In this document: positions 45,154-57,456 of the stretch, in pieces
Layout: each line of letters opens with the position of its first letter
Position numbering within the stretch: position 1 is the first letter of the stretch
NCBI GenBank assembly: GCA_930367205.1
Contig: OV884011.1
Location: 126,003,910 to 126,067,909 of the forward strand
Reading direction: 5' to 3'
Source: Acanthosoma haemorrhoidale
Lineage: Eukaryota > Arthropoda > Insecta > Hemiptera > Acanthosomatidae
DNA length: 64,000 bases
Position numbers and translations under genes: made by a program
Notes under the pieces: model-generated
Told to the model about the DNA's origin: nothing
Database searches by the model: none
The model's input: only the letters and a program-made list of their open reading frames with translations

Positions 45154-46312
45154 ATGATTTGCCACGCCCTGAATGACGCATCTACTCCAGGGAAAACGCA
45201 CCATATGTACGTGGGAAATGCAACCATCTGGGATCGCATCAAACACCTATGGAGGACGGAGAGGATCGGAGTCGATCGTACGTTCGTCCGATGTACCCTG
45301 AAGGTGGAGACAGTAAAACGAGAAACGCGGCAGAGAGAAGTGACCCTTGCATTCCACCAAGGCAAGACAAACCACCGGGGAATGCTACCCTGCAAGCATT
45401 GAAGAGGAGATATTTCTGGTGGGGCATGATAGACACAAATGCGAGAGTTATTGGTACCTGCGACACATGCCTCACCACGAAATATGATCGCCCCCCCACC
45501 AGAGCAATACAGGAGGAGACACCGACGGCAAACCGGCCGTTGGAGGATTCAGCAAAACATCGATGGCCCATCTGATAGCAGAACGATCAGCGGAAGCAGT
45601 TCTAAGGGCACTACGCACATTGTGCCAATTTTATAGCGTACCAGACACGATAGCTTCCAACGCCGGTAGGGAGTTCGATAACGCCGAAATCAGGGCTGAG
45701 GCGGCGGCCTTAGAGATCCGTTGGCATCTCAACACCCCAGGACACCCGAAGAGTCGAGGAGACGTAGAGTGGCTGCACAGCACGCTCAGCGACCACCTAC
45801 GAATTTACCATGGAGAGAAGAGGTTAGAACCCAACGCGGCGATGGAAAAGGCAGTCATCGCGGATAACCACTCAATCCATTCTGCCACCGGTTTTTCTTC
45901 GGTTGAGACGCTGTTCGGACTTCGAAGATGCCGGCGCGATAGCAGGAGTACGGCGGTCGATGAAGAACTGGCTGCGCGGGTAGTCAGTAATCGGATAGGG
46001 CTAGCGAAACAGTGGGAAACCGTTCGGAGAAGGCTTGAGGATAAGAAACGGCGACGGGTGGCACGCGACAACCTCAAAGTCCGCGATATTCTGGGCAAAC
46101 TTTAACTCGGCGCGCTCGTGTACCGGAGAAGAGGGTCGAACAGGGGTAAGGAACTAGTGCGGTACGAGGGTTCTTTCCGAGTGATCGCTCTCCGCGAACA
46201 TAACGTGGTCACGGTCGAAAGCATTACACCCCCGATCAAATGGCGGACGGTACATGTGAAACAGCTCAAGTTTCCCGCGGTGGAGCCTAGGAGCCCTGTC
46301 GTCGACACATAA
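45154..46312 (+). pseudogene. Gypsy integrase remnant
   Basis: The zinc-binding N-terminus is visible in two frames: AFHQGKTNHRG with the His pair, then RRYFWWGMIDTNARVIGTCD with the Cys pair. The core frame 45,563-46,105 shows YSVPDTIASNAGREFDN, where the usual catalytic Asp of the SDxGxEF box is Asn, and GDVEWLHSTL with the catalytic Glu. A C-terminal tail (46,118-46,312) looks like the Gypsy integrase DNA-binding end. It is inactive because of frameshifts and the Asp-to-Asn change. Confidence 0.85.
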
Positions 46313-46739
46313 CTCTGGTGTGCGTCGTAGGTGACGGAGATTAACTTGAGATACGCAACCTCAGCGTACCAGTCCCGAGAGGCCTATATATTTTTTTATT
46401 GTTTTATGGTGTTTTTTTTTGTGTTATATGGGTCTGTGCTGTGATTTTAAATGGACCTGGAAGACTTTTTTGTTTTCATATTTTTATCATTCCCAGATTA
46501 TGCGTTTTGTTTTGTTTTGCTATAGATACATAGCTGATGTCGCATGTTATGAGTTTACGGGCTAGCGGTACGGCAATGTTAAGCCTAATACCACATAGCC
46601 TAAGGTAAACAAACCCGTAACGTGTGTATAGAGGATCAGGAGGAGAATAAAGCCAGTTATAAAACAAACCATCACGTTATATCATCTACCTCCTTATTCA
46701 TTCTTTTTTCTTGATCGTCTACAGCTGGGAGACGATTAC

Positions 46740-47080
46740 TTAGGTCCACCTTACCATATTACAACAACTCCAGCAGTTCCAGAACAGGATTCTTCGCTCC
46801 TCACTCTGGCATACTCCTTATCGCAAGATGAAAACAGCTGACATACACAAAAAATTTGAAGCGCCTACCATTACCAAAGACATCAGGAGCCCGCACATAA
46901 AATTTTTCGACTCTATACAATACGGTCAGAACCTGCTATTTTGCGACCTCCAAGCTCAACCTTTATCCGTTAGATGGCAGCATATCAGGTCTCCAGAGGC
47001 AAATTGGCATACTGCCACCTGTTCCAACAGCAAGCCCCTGACGGGCACTACTCAAAACAATCGAAGAACGCTAATCTAAA
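46740..47080 (+). pseudogene. C-terminal fragment of a jockey-like pol
   Basis: Reads LQQLQQFQNRILRSSLWHTP, then KMKTADIHKKFEAPTITKDI, the typical end of a jockey-clade reverse transcriptase (QN-x-x-LR ... P-x-I). It is clearly paralogous to the minus-strand fragment at 48,560-48,850. Cut off at both ends. Confidence 0.7.
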
Positions 47081-47219
47081 CCCTGGCCTAGGCACACTAT
47101 GTTCAACCCGGTGGAGTCTCACCACTGTCCCTAGATCACCTGCAGCTCACCCGAGGTCTCCCACACTCCTCATTTCTTCAAAGAGGAAACATCTTCTGGC
47201 GTTTGAAAAGAAGAACAAT

Positions 47220-47900
47220 AAGTAAAATGGCGACAGCAATGGAGTCAAAAAAAGCGGCCGGCTCCGACCCCACCACCAACACTGGACAATGAAGGAGACT
47301 GTTGTCCCCAGAAACCCAGCGAAGGCCAAGAGGCCATCAACTGAAACGCCTACACCTGTTGGCAACAAATTTGAAGGGATGGCAAATACTGTACCTGAAT
47401 GTTCCCAGGACCGGGCCCCGGCAGTGAAGAAGCCACCAACGGTAGTGGTTTTAGAAAACACCACCACAGCGATCGTACAGCTGCTAAAGGGAGCAGCCAT
47501 CACAAAATTAGCATCTCCCTCTCTGCCTTGCGTCTTTGCTCTGGCGCTTGTTGCTCTGCTGAACCATGGCTTTCTTATTTAATTACCTCTGCACCTCTCT
47601 TTCCTATCCTTTCTATCTTTAGTCCGGCGAAGTCAGACCCCATACCTTCATAGTGGGATTCTCTGGCTTCGTTCGCTAAAACAAGCACATCCTTGGAAGG
47701 AATCCCTTCCATGCAGACGACGATCTCTGGGACCCTAAAAAATGTACCTAGTAGCACCTCCTCCAGCGGTCCAGTCAGCCTCCTTTCCGGTTCAGACTCC
47801 TCTTTTTCAGACCTCTCGGACGGTTTTTGTCTACCCTTAGATACCGAGTGTCAATTCGTGGTCAGTCCAAGATCACGTATACTATCCACCGACTAGGCCA
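47220..47900 (+). pseudogene. GC-rich transposon-derived remnant, unclassified
   Basis: A block of higher GC with several short, overlapping plus-strand frames (47,289-47,582, 47,693-47,896). One starts MATAMESKKAAGSDP and is followed by Pro/Ser/Thr-rich sequence. The composition and position between jockey fragments suggest an ORF1-type region, but no motif confirms it. Confidence 0.35.
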
Positions 47901-48045
47901 CCAGCAAAGGTCAAAGACCACATGTTTATTCATATCTCTTTCTGACGTTTAAAGGACAGTGGCTGGGCCGACGAGATCTCCCTCAGCGGGCGCCCCTGGC
48001 ATGCACCTCCATGCAGTGTCAAGCCTACCAGGAAAACATTAGTTA

Positions 48046-48210
48046 AGTTGAAGTTGTAATCACGGTGGAAATGACAATTTAAAAAAAAACTTTTTGAATT
48101 ACAATTAAGAAAATTACATATTGTAGATCAGGATGACATTTTTAATTCAATACCCTACCCAAACTTAAACTTTTTTAATTTCAAGTAATTAATTAATTAA
48201 TAAAACTTAT
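48046..48210. repeat. AT-rich dispersed repeat, related copy at 51,120-51,330
   Basis: Both stretches share the order ATTACATATTGTAGATCAGG-like, then TTTAATT, a T-rich block and AATTAATTAATTAAT. Diverged; class unknown. Confidence 0.4.
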
Positions 48211-48239
48211 TCATGTTTTATGGTGATGAGCATATTTGT

Positions 48240-49100
48240 CATGGTTTTTTTTTCTTTTTCTTTTTTTTCCCCCCCTTAGCTCTCTTATTATAAGATTAAG
48301 GATGAGGGGAAAATAAAGGGATATTTGGGTTGAGCGGATCCTTGTACTAGGAGTACCTGCTTGAAGGTGGTGTGAGGGAATTAAGGAGTGTTGGAAGCCT
48401 CGGTAGAGGTTGATAGTTGCGGTACAGTGGTTTGAGTCCACTGGTGGCTGGGCCTAGATTCCCTCTAGGCATGTAGTGCAGTCTTATTTAGTCGGATAGC
48501 AGTGTTGGGTGCCCGTTAGAGGCTTGTTGTTGGTGGGCCAAGCGCCGTGATGTCCACCATTTGGTCTGCTTTACCAGATCTTGAGAGTTGCCATCTTGCC
48601 GGTAGTGGTGGGGGTGTTATGTCTCGGAATAGAGGGATTGGCTATGTTTCATCGAGTCAAAGAACTTGATGTGTCTTCTTTGGATGGCTTCGGTGATGGT
48701 GGGGACTTCGAACTTTTCGTGGAACTCGGGAGCCTTCATATCACGAAAAGGGGTATGCCATAGTGCCGTGCGCAGGATTTTGTTCTGGAAGCTCTGGAGT
48801 CGAGTTATTGTGCTAGTGTGTAGGAAAAGGAATTTTCTGGTGTGTAGGATTATTTTTTTACGGATAATACGAAAAAATATGTGCCAGATTGCATTAAATG
48901 AGCAGAGCTCATTGAAAAGTTACAAAACCTGTTTAAGTAAAAACAAGTTTGTATTTGTTTTTGGCAACTCTAAAAACTTTAAATACGATTTTTCGTGGCA
49001 ATAAATAGATAACTTTTTTTTGGATTCACCGGAGGAAGAGTGGTGTCCCAAACAGTAGAGCTGGCCTCAGGACGCTCTTATATATTAACAGTTTCAGCCG
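48240..49100 (-). pseudogene. Jockey-like pol 3' fragment, interrupted
   Basis: On the minus strand the sequence reads ILRTALWHTPFRDMKAPEFH and FEVPTITEAIQRRHIKFFDS, the same C-terminal RT block as at 46,740-47,080. Its upstream part (about 49,030-49,100) is separated by a 190-base insertion at 48,848-49,037. The downstream 3' UTR (48,240-48,500) resembles DNA at 29,750-29,930. Confidence 0.7.
48848..49037. repeat. Short 190-bp repeat, copy 1
   Basis: Nearly identical to 50,531-50,722, from GATTATTTTTTTACGG to GGATTCACCGGAGGAA. It disrupts a jockey fragment, so it is mobile or was. No TIR, no ORF, no clear tRNA-like head. Confidence 0.8.
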
Positions 49101-50530
49101 AAGGGATATTTGTCATGTATTCCCAATATAAAATATGATCTCCATTTAAAATTAATTGTCTATGGGTAGGGGACACACAAAGGCGAAAACATAAGGGTCC
49201 CAGGATATGAAAAAAGCTCAATAAATTCTTGAAAACAATCACTTGTTATCTCTGGTACTTACCACATATATATTATTTATAATAAAATAGAATGGAGATG
49301 TATGTAAGTTCACAGTAGCTTATAAGTTCTCTGTAAATATATTAGTCTAAGGAATTTATTATGAATAAAGCTTTCGATTTTTTTTGGTTAGGACAATTTT
49401 CCCTTGTTAAAGGTACCAGGTAACGAAAACCCTAGTGTACGTGCCTGGGGGTAAGACAGTTAGGCTAAAAAGCCATAGGTGTGAGTTTGGAAAGACAGGA
49501 CAAGAAGGAAAAAAAACAATGTAAACCGAGGAGGGCAGATTTTTGGGGAGAGATTGGGTCTCTTGATGGAGAGATTGAGCAGTAAGAGAGCCAGGCTTAC
49601 ATTACTTAGCTCTTAGGACTAGAGCCGGTCTGGGCTCAGTTCTTTGAGATGAAAGAGACCCGACGAGGAGACGTCGATAGGCATTTATCCAAGACTTCAT
49701 TGTATTACTGAACAACAGGATAAGCTATGTTAATATTTAGTGTGTGGTTAAAATTTATTCTTATCCATCATTATACTTCATTTCATTATATTTTTGTAGT
49801 TTCATCGAAGTCAATTATGTTTTATTTAATTTAATTTTTAATATCCAACTAAATCTTCCATTGATGAAACACGAAATTTAGTTTTAGAAAATAATCCAAT
49901 TGGTGAAAGAAATCAAGTTGGATCAATTTTATTTTTAACAATAACGGTAATGCTTTACGCTGAGCATTTAATAGATTAATCAAACTAAGCGAGTTAAATA
50001 AATAAATGGCATCCCCAAGTAATTCTATCCAATACATTATTTTATTTGTTTAAGTATCCTTACAGTACTTAAACAAAGTATCCTTATATATTCAGTACCC
50101 GTCGTGGCTGCGGGGTCACTGAATATAGGGGGATAGAAATGTAGATAATATATTTTTATTGTATTTTTTTTATACGTATCATAAATATATTTCCCCCGGT
50201 CAGACCGAACGCAGCACAACTTTCATCAAAATTCCACAATTTGTCATTACAAATAAAACGTGACTTATGGAATCTCTGCTTAATACGATAGAGATGCCAG
50301 GCTCACCTACGTGCTGTCACTTACATGGGGAGGCCACGGCCACCGATTTCAATGAAATTGTTGTTGATCATACAAGGTAAAAGAATATTTGGCATTTTCC
50401 GAGCGTTCTTTCCGATGACCCCAAGGAACCGAAAAACAAAACAAACGAAAAAAAAGGTTTAAAGCTCCATTTTTTGGACATAGTTTTTGTCTTTGTTCGT
50501 TTTGTATAATAAGGTTATTATACATTGTCC
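49101..50530. other. Non-coding, no gene recognised
   Basis: AT-rich with no supported exon. The short block 49,430-49,690 is GC-richer and may be another decayed element. Confidence 0.4.
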
Positions 50531-50722
50531 GATTATTTTTTTACGGATAATACGAAAAAATATGTGCCAGATTGCATTAAAGGAGCAGAGCTCATTTAAA
50601 AGCTACAAAACCTGTTTAAGTAAAAACAAGTTTGTATTTGTTTTTGGCAACTCTAAAAACTTATAAATACGATTTTTCGTGGCAATAAATAGATAACTTT
50701 TTTTTTGGATTCACCGGAGGAA
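50531..50722. repeat. Short 190-bp repeat, copy 2
   Basis: Same orientation as copy 1 at 48,848-49,037, differing by only a handful of substitutions and two small indels. The flanks are unrelated. Confidence 0.8.
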
Positions 50723-51770
50723 AATTTTTTGTTAATGTATTTTATTCCTCTTAAACTTTCATAACTCATTATGAAAAATAATAATGAAAGTTATCCAAGT
50801 CCAATACATGAAACAAAAAAGGTGAAGGGGGGCTGGAAAGTCAACAGGGGTTAAACAGTGACCCCGCAAATTCAAGTGGCCACAGTGAACTTGAGACTAG
50901 CCTACATGTTTATAAATAGACATGACTACAAATAAACGTGTTCCTTAAGGAAATAAATTAGGAGTATCATTTATACACTTGAAGTGGCTGTGTAAGCTCT
51001 ACTTGTGGTTGTACTTTGAAGCCTTCAAATTGAAGGCTAGGTATTTCAAGGAAACTATTCTCATTATCAATCATAAAAAACCATGCATATACTAACTGTT
51101 CCTATAGTCAATGAATTTATCAAATGGTAAAATCATGTATTGTGTTACAGTTGTGAAGATGATTTTGTGCATTTAAAGTTATAAAAAAAAAATACATATT
51201 ATTAATCAGGGGAACAAGATCTTTAATTTGATGGCCTACTCAATATGACAAAAAATGATTTGTTTTTTATTTCCAACTAATTAATTAATCAATAATGTCA
51301 GGTAATGAAATGGGAACTTCTATAAAAAAGTTCATGTATATAATTCAATGAGGGGACTCACCATGACAGACACAAGTATAATAATATTCTAATAAGCTAA
51401 CACTCTGAAAAAAGACACTCCTATTTGAATTAACACTGTTTAAAAACAACTATTTTTCAAAGGCTTTACGTAGTTCATTTTTATTTTTAGATCAGTCGAC
51501 ATTTTGCCTATTCAGGACTATGCATGTCATAATATTTTTCACACTCCTCATTCTTATTTCGAATTGGTTTACTCCTAGTATACATAATTTCTTTATGAAA
51601 TCGTGAAAAGAAAAGTATAGTATACTATATATAAATCAAGTGTAATTGTATGAGGATGCTCTAATGACCTTAGTGGATTAAACAAAAATATTGCTGAAAT
51701 CTAATTTTTATATGACAGGATAAAAAGGGGGGATCATTCTTCAATTCAGTGGCATCTTATTTATTTGTTT
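50723..51770. other. Non-coding, contains a diverged AT-rich repeat
   Basis: No exon seen. 51,120-51,330 is the partner of 48,046-48,210. Confidence 0.4.
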
Positions 51771-51774
51771 TTTT

Positions 51775-52830
51775 TCACATCCCCTTGTTACAATGCAATT
51801 ATAAAATAGAATATAGATTCTGACAATTGAATCTATTTACATTATACTGTAGATTGCCTACATTTTATACAACTTTTATTATTAATATTTTACTGTGCAA
51901 TGTTCATGGATACTCTGGTACTATACAAAGGTTATGAGCTTACCAGATGAATCATCAAAACAAATCTAAACATAATTTTCCCGGACAATCTGTTGTCATC
52001 GATGCAGGAAGGACGGTGGGATCATAGTGTTAAACACTGGGTCTGTTAAGTGCTGCAATGAGACTCCAGTTGATGAACTCACCCACTACCACGGCACACC
52101 AAGCAACAGGTGCAGATCAGCGTTCTTTTGTCTGACCACTCTCATGATCTTATTCTAAAATTACTAGAGACTTTTAGCTATATTGTCAGTCAAGTGAGTA
52201 TATAGTGGGGCACCATACAGCAGAGCTGGCCATAGGGCACATTTATATATCATCAGTTTGAGATAAAGCAACAAGTTGGGTAAAATTAGTAAGTGCAAAA
52301 GCTGGTAAGACTTGTGTTGTACTTTTCCTATTTTGTTTCTGAAATGGGTCGAGAAACGAAGATTCACACTGATGTTTAACTTACCCAGTATGTCACTGAT
52401 TACATTACAAACATACTTGGCCTGAATAGGAGCTCTTTTTGCATTCATTCATGCTGCTGCTGTGAACCACTGTCATGGATGAAAGGGATTACAGTAGCTT
52501 GTCGCAACAATGTCCAATGTTTAAATATTAAAAAGCACCGGAGACAAGACCGCTCCTAGAGGAACTCCACCAGTTAGAGGGAATGGGTTTGAAAGGCAAT
52601 CACCCACCCGAAACCTTACTGTTCTGTCCTTCAGGAAGGAAACCAACATGGTATACAGCTGCTTTGGGCATTTCGAGTCACAAAACTATTTATGGGCACA
52701 GTATCTCATGGGACACTTAGTCGAAAGCCTGCCTGTAGTCCCATAAAATCATGGCTGTTGCTGTATTTCTATTGATACCGAAGATGGCTTCCATCTGTAC
52801 CTTCACAGGTAAAAATTTTACTCTGCTGAA
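51775..52830 (-). mobile_element. Jockey-like element, second minus-strand copy
   Basis: Collinear with 3,576-4,800: the family tail (CCCCTTGTTACAA on the plus strand, T-run beside it), 3' UTR, then heavily mutated RT. The GGAACTCCAC/GAGGGAATGGG stretch at 52,560-52,590 is the complement of the GVPQG region. It is more decayed than the 3.6-kb copy and truncated at about 52,830. Confidence 0.8.
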
Positions 52831-55286
52831 TAAAAAGCCCATATTGCAGAGAAATGTAGTTGTACATGGAAGCTACATTTGGTCAACGAAGAAGATGAAT
52901 AATACTGCGAAGTATAACATATTAATGATGTCAATCATAAAGAATTAATGACTAAGTAATTTTTCTTGTATTGAGTAAAAGCACCGAGCTTGATATATCA
53001 TTAACAATATGAATTTTTGGGCGGCTTATGACGGAGTGCAATTACAAAAATTTGTAAAACTGTTAATGATATTGTGTTAAATATTCCCCCCCTTGGTGTC
53101 CTCATATATAATGATTCAAAAAAATAACCTCATTAACATATTTAATGATGATTAATTAATTTATTATTTGCTAATGTCAACACTTTAGAAAGCATATAAA
53201 TATTTTATGTTAACAAGAAACTAGTGATAAATTAAGCATGACAAGTTTTTCAACATAAGATGTATTCATTGGGAGGTGTGTGTCATCATCAAATTGATGG
53301 AGCAAAAATAAAACCAGTCCCATGGTAATTAAAAAAAAATCCTATCATACCAAACAAGGAACCAAATAATAATCTTATAACCCTGATTAATAATAAGTAG
53401 TTTTTGAACTGTAATAACTCAAAATCATTAAAATTGAGTTCACAAGTTAAATTCAACCTATGATTTTTTATAAAGGCATGATACTTTGTATGGTATCTTA
53501 TTTCATTAGCACCTAAACATTTGTATAAATAAATAAAATTATTAACATTTGATATAGTAATTAGTAATGGTAAAGGGTAGTAGTTACTCACTGATTAGTA
53601 CTTTGAATAAACTGCTCTGTAAATAATTTATGAAGGTACATTTTAAAATATGAATTGAGTAATTTAAAAATACGAACTAAGTAATTATTAAAAATAGATT
53701 TTTATATATTAGTACATATTTTTAGTGTTGTTGGATTACAACTTAATGCAAATGTATGGTATAATGTACATACATAATGCAACACTCACATAGAAGAACT
53801 TTTGCTTAAAGAAAAAAGTGACAAGCAACACTTTTTTTTCTTCAAAGTTTAGTAAGTGAAAACCAGATCACACAGTAATGAAAAAAATAAAGCGTTTTTC
53901 ATGGTGTAACCATTTATAATGCCATGCCAATTATGAATTTAAAAGGTCTTGAAATTGCCCGAGCTCTATCTAAGTTAACGGCCATAAAGTTCTCATCTTT
54001 CTGAAATTTTATAAGGATAATTTACATCATTAAGAGATAATAGGGTAAAAAATCCACCTCATTTCTCTTGCATTTAAGATTTCCTAAGTCAAAGTGAAGA
54101 AGCTAGTTTAAATTAAATTGTCTGATTTTTAGCCTTATTGTTAAGATCAAATTAATAAGACATAATGAATGAATTCAAATCTGCATTCAATACCAATTGC
54201 ATTATACCAACTGACTAGAATTTTTAGAATTCTTTAATAGAATTTTTTAGAACATTTCAACTACTTAAAGTTTTTAGTAGTTGAAAAGGTGATTTTGAGT
54301 GATCCAGATGGTTATATAAAGAAGTATTTTTGGTCAAAAGTACTGGGTAGTTTTTTTTACAGAAGTATTTAAGAATTTCTTTAATTTGATTGATTCAAGA
54401 ATAAGAAGTTTCTTCACCTTTATGTCCTTTACATATGTATTTTGTCATAAATAAAATTTAGTTCATAATTGATACAATAAAATTTAAAAAAATAACCTTT
54501 GATATGAGAACAAAATGGTTTGATCATTAATCCTTGGATAAACTGGTGTCAATAATTTAAATTGATGTAGCACATACCACTGCTTTTTAATCAAACATAT
54601 TTGTAACTTATTACATAGGTCAACATAAACATACCTTAAATCAATAATGTAACACGGATCAACACTTAAGAACTCGTAGCTAGAGCATTCTTACAAATTG
54701 ATGACTGAGACAGATTATAAGGTATAAAAATAATGAATACATGCGGTTGTAGATAAAAAATTTAATTATAAAACAATATTAATTTCTTAATTACAGGTTT
54801 TTTATATTTAATTAATATATGTATAATTTTACCTACAGTCTTATAAATAAATAAGTCATGGATTTATTAGTTTATGTACAGTTAAAATTATCAAGTAACA
54901 ATTTTATCATATTGGTCCAACAACCATTCTATAACTGATCATCTACATTATGCAGGTAACTATTATTTAAATATTGTACTTGGAATAAATAATTTTACTT
55001 AATATAAAAACTGAAAAGATAGTAAAAATTAGTACATACATGCCTAAAATTTGTTAAATTTAAAAATAAAAATAAATTGAAAAAAAAAATACACTAACAT
55101 AGTATGTAAAAAGTTAAAAGAAAGTACAAAAATATTTTTTGTTTGAACTGATCATGATACATACATAATCATATAAATCATCATCAAAAGTATTGTAACA
55201 TGTATGTTGGTAAATATCTACCACTTATCGGATTCCTTGCTGCTATGTACACTTAATTCAATGGTTAACAAAATATACCATTTGCC
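52831..55286. other. Intergenic, 3' flank of lines
   Basis: Very AT-rich. No exon, TIR element or long repeat recognised. Confidence 0.45.
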
Positions 55287-55370
55287 CCTCCCTGAAGTCT
55301 AGTGGTTAGTATGCCGACTTCTAATTACATATCCAGATTCGATCCCCGTCTCAACCAACAATTTTTTTTT
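55287..55370 (+). ncRNA. tRNA-like RNA polymerase III unit (SINE head or tRNA pseudogene)
   Basis: An A-box-like TAGTGGTTAGTATG (about 55,301-55,314) and a B-box AGATTCGATCC (55,335-55,345) are spaced as in a tRNA. They are followed by a nine-T run (55,362-55,370) that would terminate Pol III. The acceptor stem does not pair well and no standard anticodon loop is evident, so this is more likely a tRNA-derived SINE or pseudogene than a working tRNA. Confidence 0.45.
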
Positions 55371-55659
55371 AGAGGTTTGAACTTAGATTACTGAATTCTA
55401 TAACATTAAGTGAACATAGCAAAGTTAAGGGCTACAATTGAAGGTAAATGTTTACAAACACACATCTAGCTGTTACAGTACTTTTGGCGAGTAGTATCAA
55501 ATATATATTATCTAAAATTTCATAAAATCGTTATACTAGTTCAACTTAAACTAAATAAGTTATTAAAATCACAACCAGATCAGTTTTTATAAATTGCACT
55601 GAAACATTCTTACATTAGTACTTTTAGAAAGAATTTTGTACAGAATGTTATTTATTATT

Positions 55660-57456
55660 TTAAAATTGCTGAACATTTATACTTTCATAAAGCTGTTCAC
55701 ATTTTTCCAGAAGCCGTAATACAGGATTGATATTGTAAGGGAACAATGACCTTGCAATAAGCCTCTGAATCGCTAAATGCAAGCGGCTAAATACACTCAT
55801 TATGTCACTAAGTTCATTCCCACATGTAGTAGCAAATTCAATCCAGTTTCTGCGAATATATTTCAATAACCTTAGAAGATATAGGAGAAAACAAGTTTCA
55901 TTAGAAACAAGGTAATCCAATAAAACATCAGAACCATGAGATACTGTCCGCAGAAATTGAGCCAGAGATATAGCTGGGCTTAATGCTCTTCTTAGATCTT
56001 GGGACGCATTTTCTCTATGAAATAGCCCCACACTCACATCTAAACAACAAACCATTCCTTCGATCAGAGCATCATCTTGATCTGAAAACAACTGAACAAC
56101 CCACTGTGCCAAAGGCGTTTCTGGGTGGAATGGTAATAAGGCTTTAACACAATTATCAAGCTGCCTCAAAACTTCACGAATACTCCTTTCAATAACTGCC
56201 ATATCTGCATCAACATCTTCCGATTCAGATGCTACAGAACTGTCACTAGAACTCTCACATCGGGTCTCTTTGACAGTCACAGCTACAGCTTTTAATACTA
56301 GTAAAACTGCTTTCTGCAAAAGAGGTCGATCACCATCACCAGTTCCTCCTCCAAATCTACCACTACCCCCTCGGTAAGGTATTGTATCTAGCAATCTCCA
56401 ATCCTTAACACTTCTGACAATTAAATGAGCCAAGGAACATGGCTCTTCTGCTAAAATGTCTTGAAGTGCTAACGTACTTCCATAACATAACACTTCATTG
56501 AACAAATCCAACATATGTCTCCATACAATTGGTGAGACACTTGCATTCAATAATGCAACAAAATTTGCCAAATGAGCGTAAAACGGTTTGGTATCTACAA
56601 TTGAAAGGTTAGCTTTAACTGAGATTATAGCCTCCCATAGACCTAGGAATGTTACAACTGTAGACTCGTGCTGAGTAGGGTAAATTCTAAGGATCCTATC
56701 AAAACTATTTACAACAGCCGGCCACTTAGCTTCAAGAGCTTTAATACATAGGCACTTAATCTGACTGCTATCCAAGCTATCAGGATCACTAACACTTAAT
56801 ACATGGCATGATGGTGGTGGTTGACAATCCTTCTCTTCTAGCGGGTGTTCCTCGCAGTCTTTCCACTCGGTTACCCTCTTGATAACATCTAGAGAAAAGG
56901 CCATTTTTTGTGGGTGGGAAGTTTCTGGATATGTTGATGAAAGAGCATTTTCTGTTAGGCTGTCCAACCATCGTGGATCAACATGGGCACGTGATACTAG
57001 AAAAAAGGCTGATAATGCACGTCCTGATGCAAAACTTACATATCTATCTGAATGAGCTGAGAGCTCAATAAGGTAGTCAACCAGACCGTGCTCGTTTCTT
57101 ATCAGTGCATCACAAACATCACTTATTCTCGAGCAAACTAGTCCACGTGCATTTTGCTTAATAGCTATTTCACAAAGAAGTTGCACAGAACTTAAAAACA
57201 AAAGAGTCCGATCCCTGCTCCAATTAGCAATGTAGGCAGTGCAACAACCATTTCCGTCATCTTGATGAAGAATTTTCAGACTACGAAATGGTTTCCTCAA
57301 GACAGTGTCAGGCATAGAGCATAAACACTGGCCCAACAAGTTCCTCTGAAGGGACTCCAAATCAGAATTATTCTCTTCATCGGACCGCTTCACCTTCTTT
57401 TTAACTGGTTCATCCATTCCTGCGACAGGCGCAGTTCTATTTTTTGTCCGCACCAT
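55660..57456 (-). CDS. lin: Protein Lines (LINS1 homolog)
   Basis: Intracellular regulator that in Drosophila acts with Drumstick, Bowl and Odd-skipped proteins and modifies Wingless-dependent patterning; vertebrate LINS1 is linked to neural development. A single coding exon encodes 598 residues from the ATG at 57,456; the frame stays open 12 bases further up but without an ATG. The N-terminus is basic with a nuclear-signal-like KKKVKR. A helical, HEAT/ARM-like body with the Lines N-terminal domain follows, including SGRALSAFFLVSRAHVDPRW and VTFLGLWEAI. After an acidic Ser/Glu-rich linker comes the C-terminal Lines domain (ETCFLLYLLRLLKYIRRNW). It is shorter than fly Lines (over 800). AATAAA at 55,656-55,651 almost touches the stop. 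A splice acceptor at 57,572-57,573 suggests a spliced 5' UTR. Head-to-head with V-ATPase d. Confidence 0.85.
   Translation of the reverse strand: MVRTKNRTAPVAGMDEPVKKKVKRSDEENNSDLESLQRNLLGQCLCSMPDTVLRKPFRSLKILHQDDGNGCCTAYIANWSRDRTLLFLSSVQLLCEIAIKQNARGLVCSRISDVCDALIRNEHGLVDYLIELSAHSDRYVSFASGRALSAFFLVSRAHVDPRWLDSLTENALSSTYPETSHPQKMAFSLDVIKRVTEWKDCEEHPLEEKDCQPPPSCHVLSVSDPDSLDSSQIKCLCIKALEAKWPAVVNSFDRILRIYPTQHESTVVTFLGLWEAIISVKANLSIVDTKPFYAHLANFVALLNASVSPIVWRHMLDLFNEVLCYGSTLALQDILAEEPCSLAHLIVRSVKDWRLLDTIPYRGGSGRFGGGTGDGDRPLLQKAVLLVLKAVAVTVKETRCESSSDSSVASESEDVDADMAVIERSIREVLRQLDNCVKALLPFHPETPLAQWVVQLFSDQDDALIEGMVCCLDVSVGLFHRENASQDLRRALSPAISLAQFLRTVSHGSDVLLDYLVSNETCFLLYLLRLLKYIRRNWIEFATTCGNELSDIMSVFSRLHLAIQRLIARSLFPYNINPVLRLLEKCEQLYESINVQQF

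Larger units (their letters stand above)
43059..46690 (+). mobile_element. GC-rich Gypsy-type LTR retrotransposon, 5'-truncated
   Basis: The order protease, RT, RNase H, integrase is preserved on the plus strand with markedly higher GC than the host. Gag and the 5' LTR are missing: the element starts abruptly after a TA tract. Downstream of integrase comes an AT-rich stretch that is probably the 3' LTR, with AATAAA at 46,654. Stops and frameshifts inactivate it. Its shortened sister copy lies at 2,316-3,420. Confidence 0.9.

Noticed and set aside
44820..45395. 191-codon minus-strand ORF
   Set aside because: It is the antisense shadow of the Gypsy RNase H/linker/integrase region, whose plus-strand domains are recognisable. 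The GC-rich composition keeps the reverse frame open.
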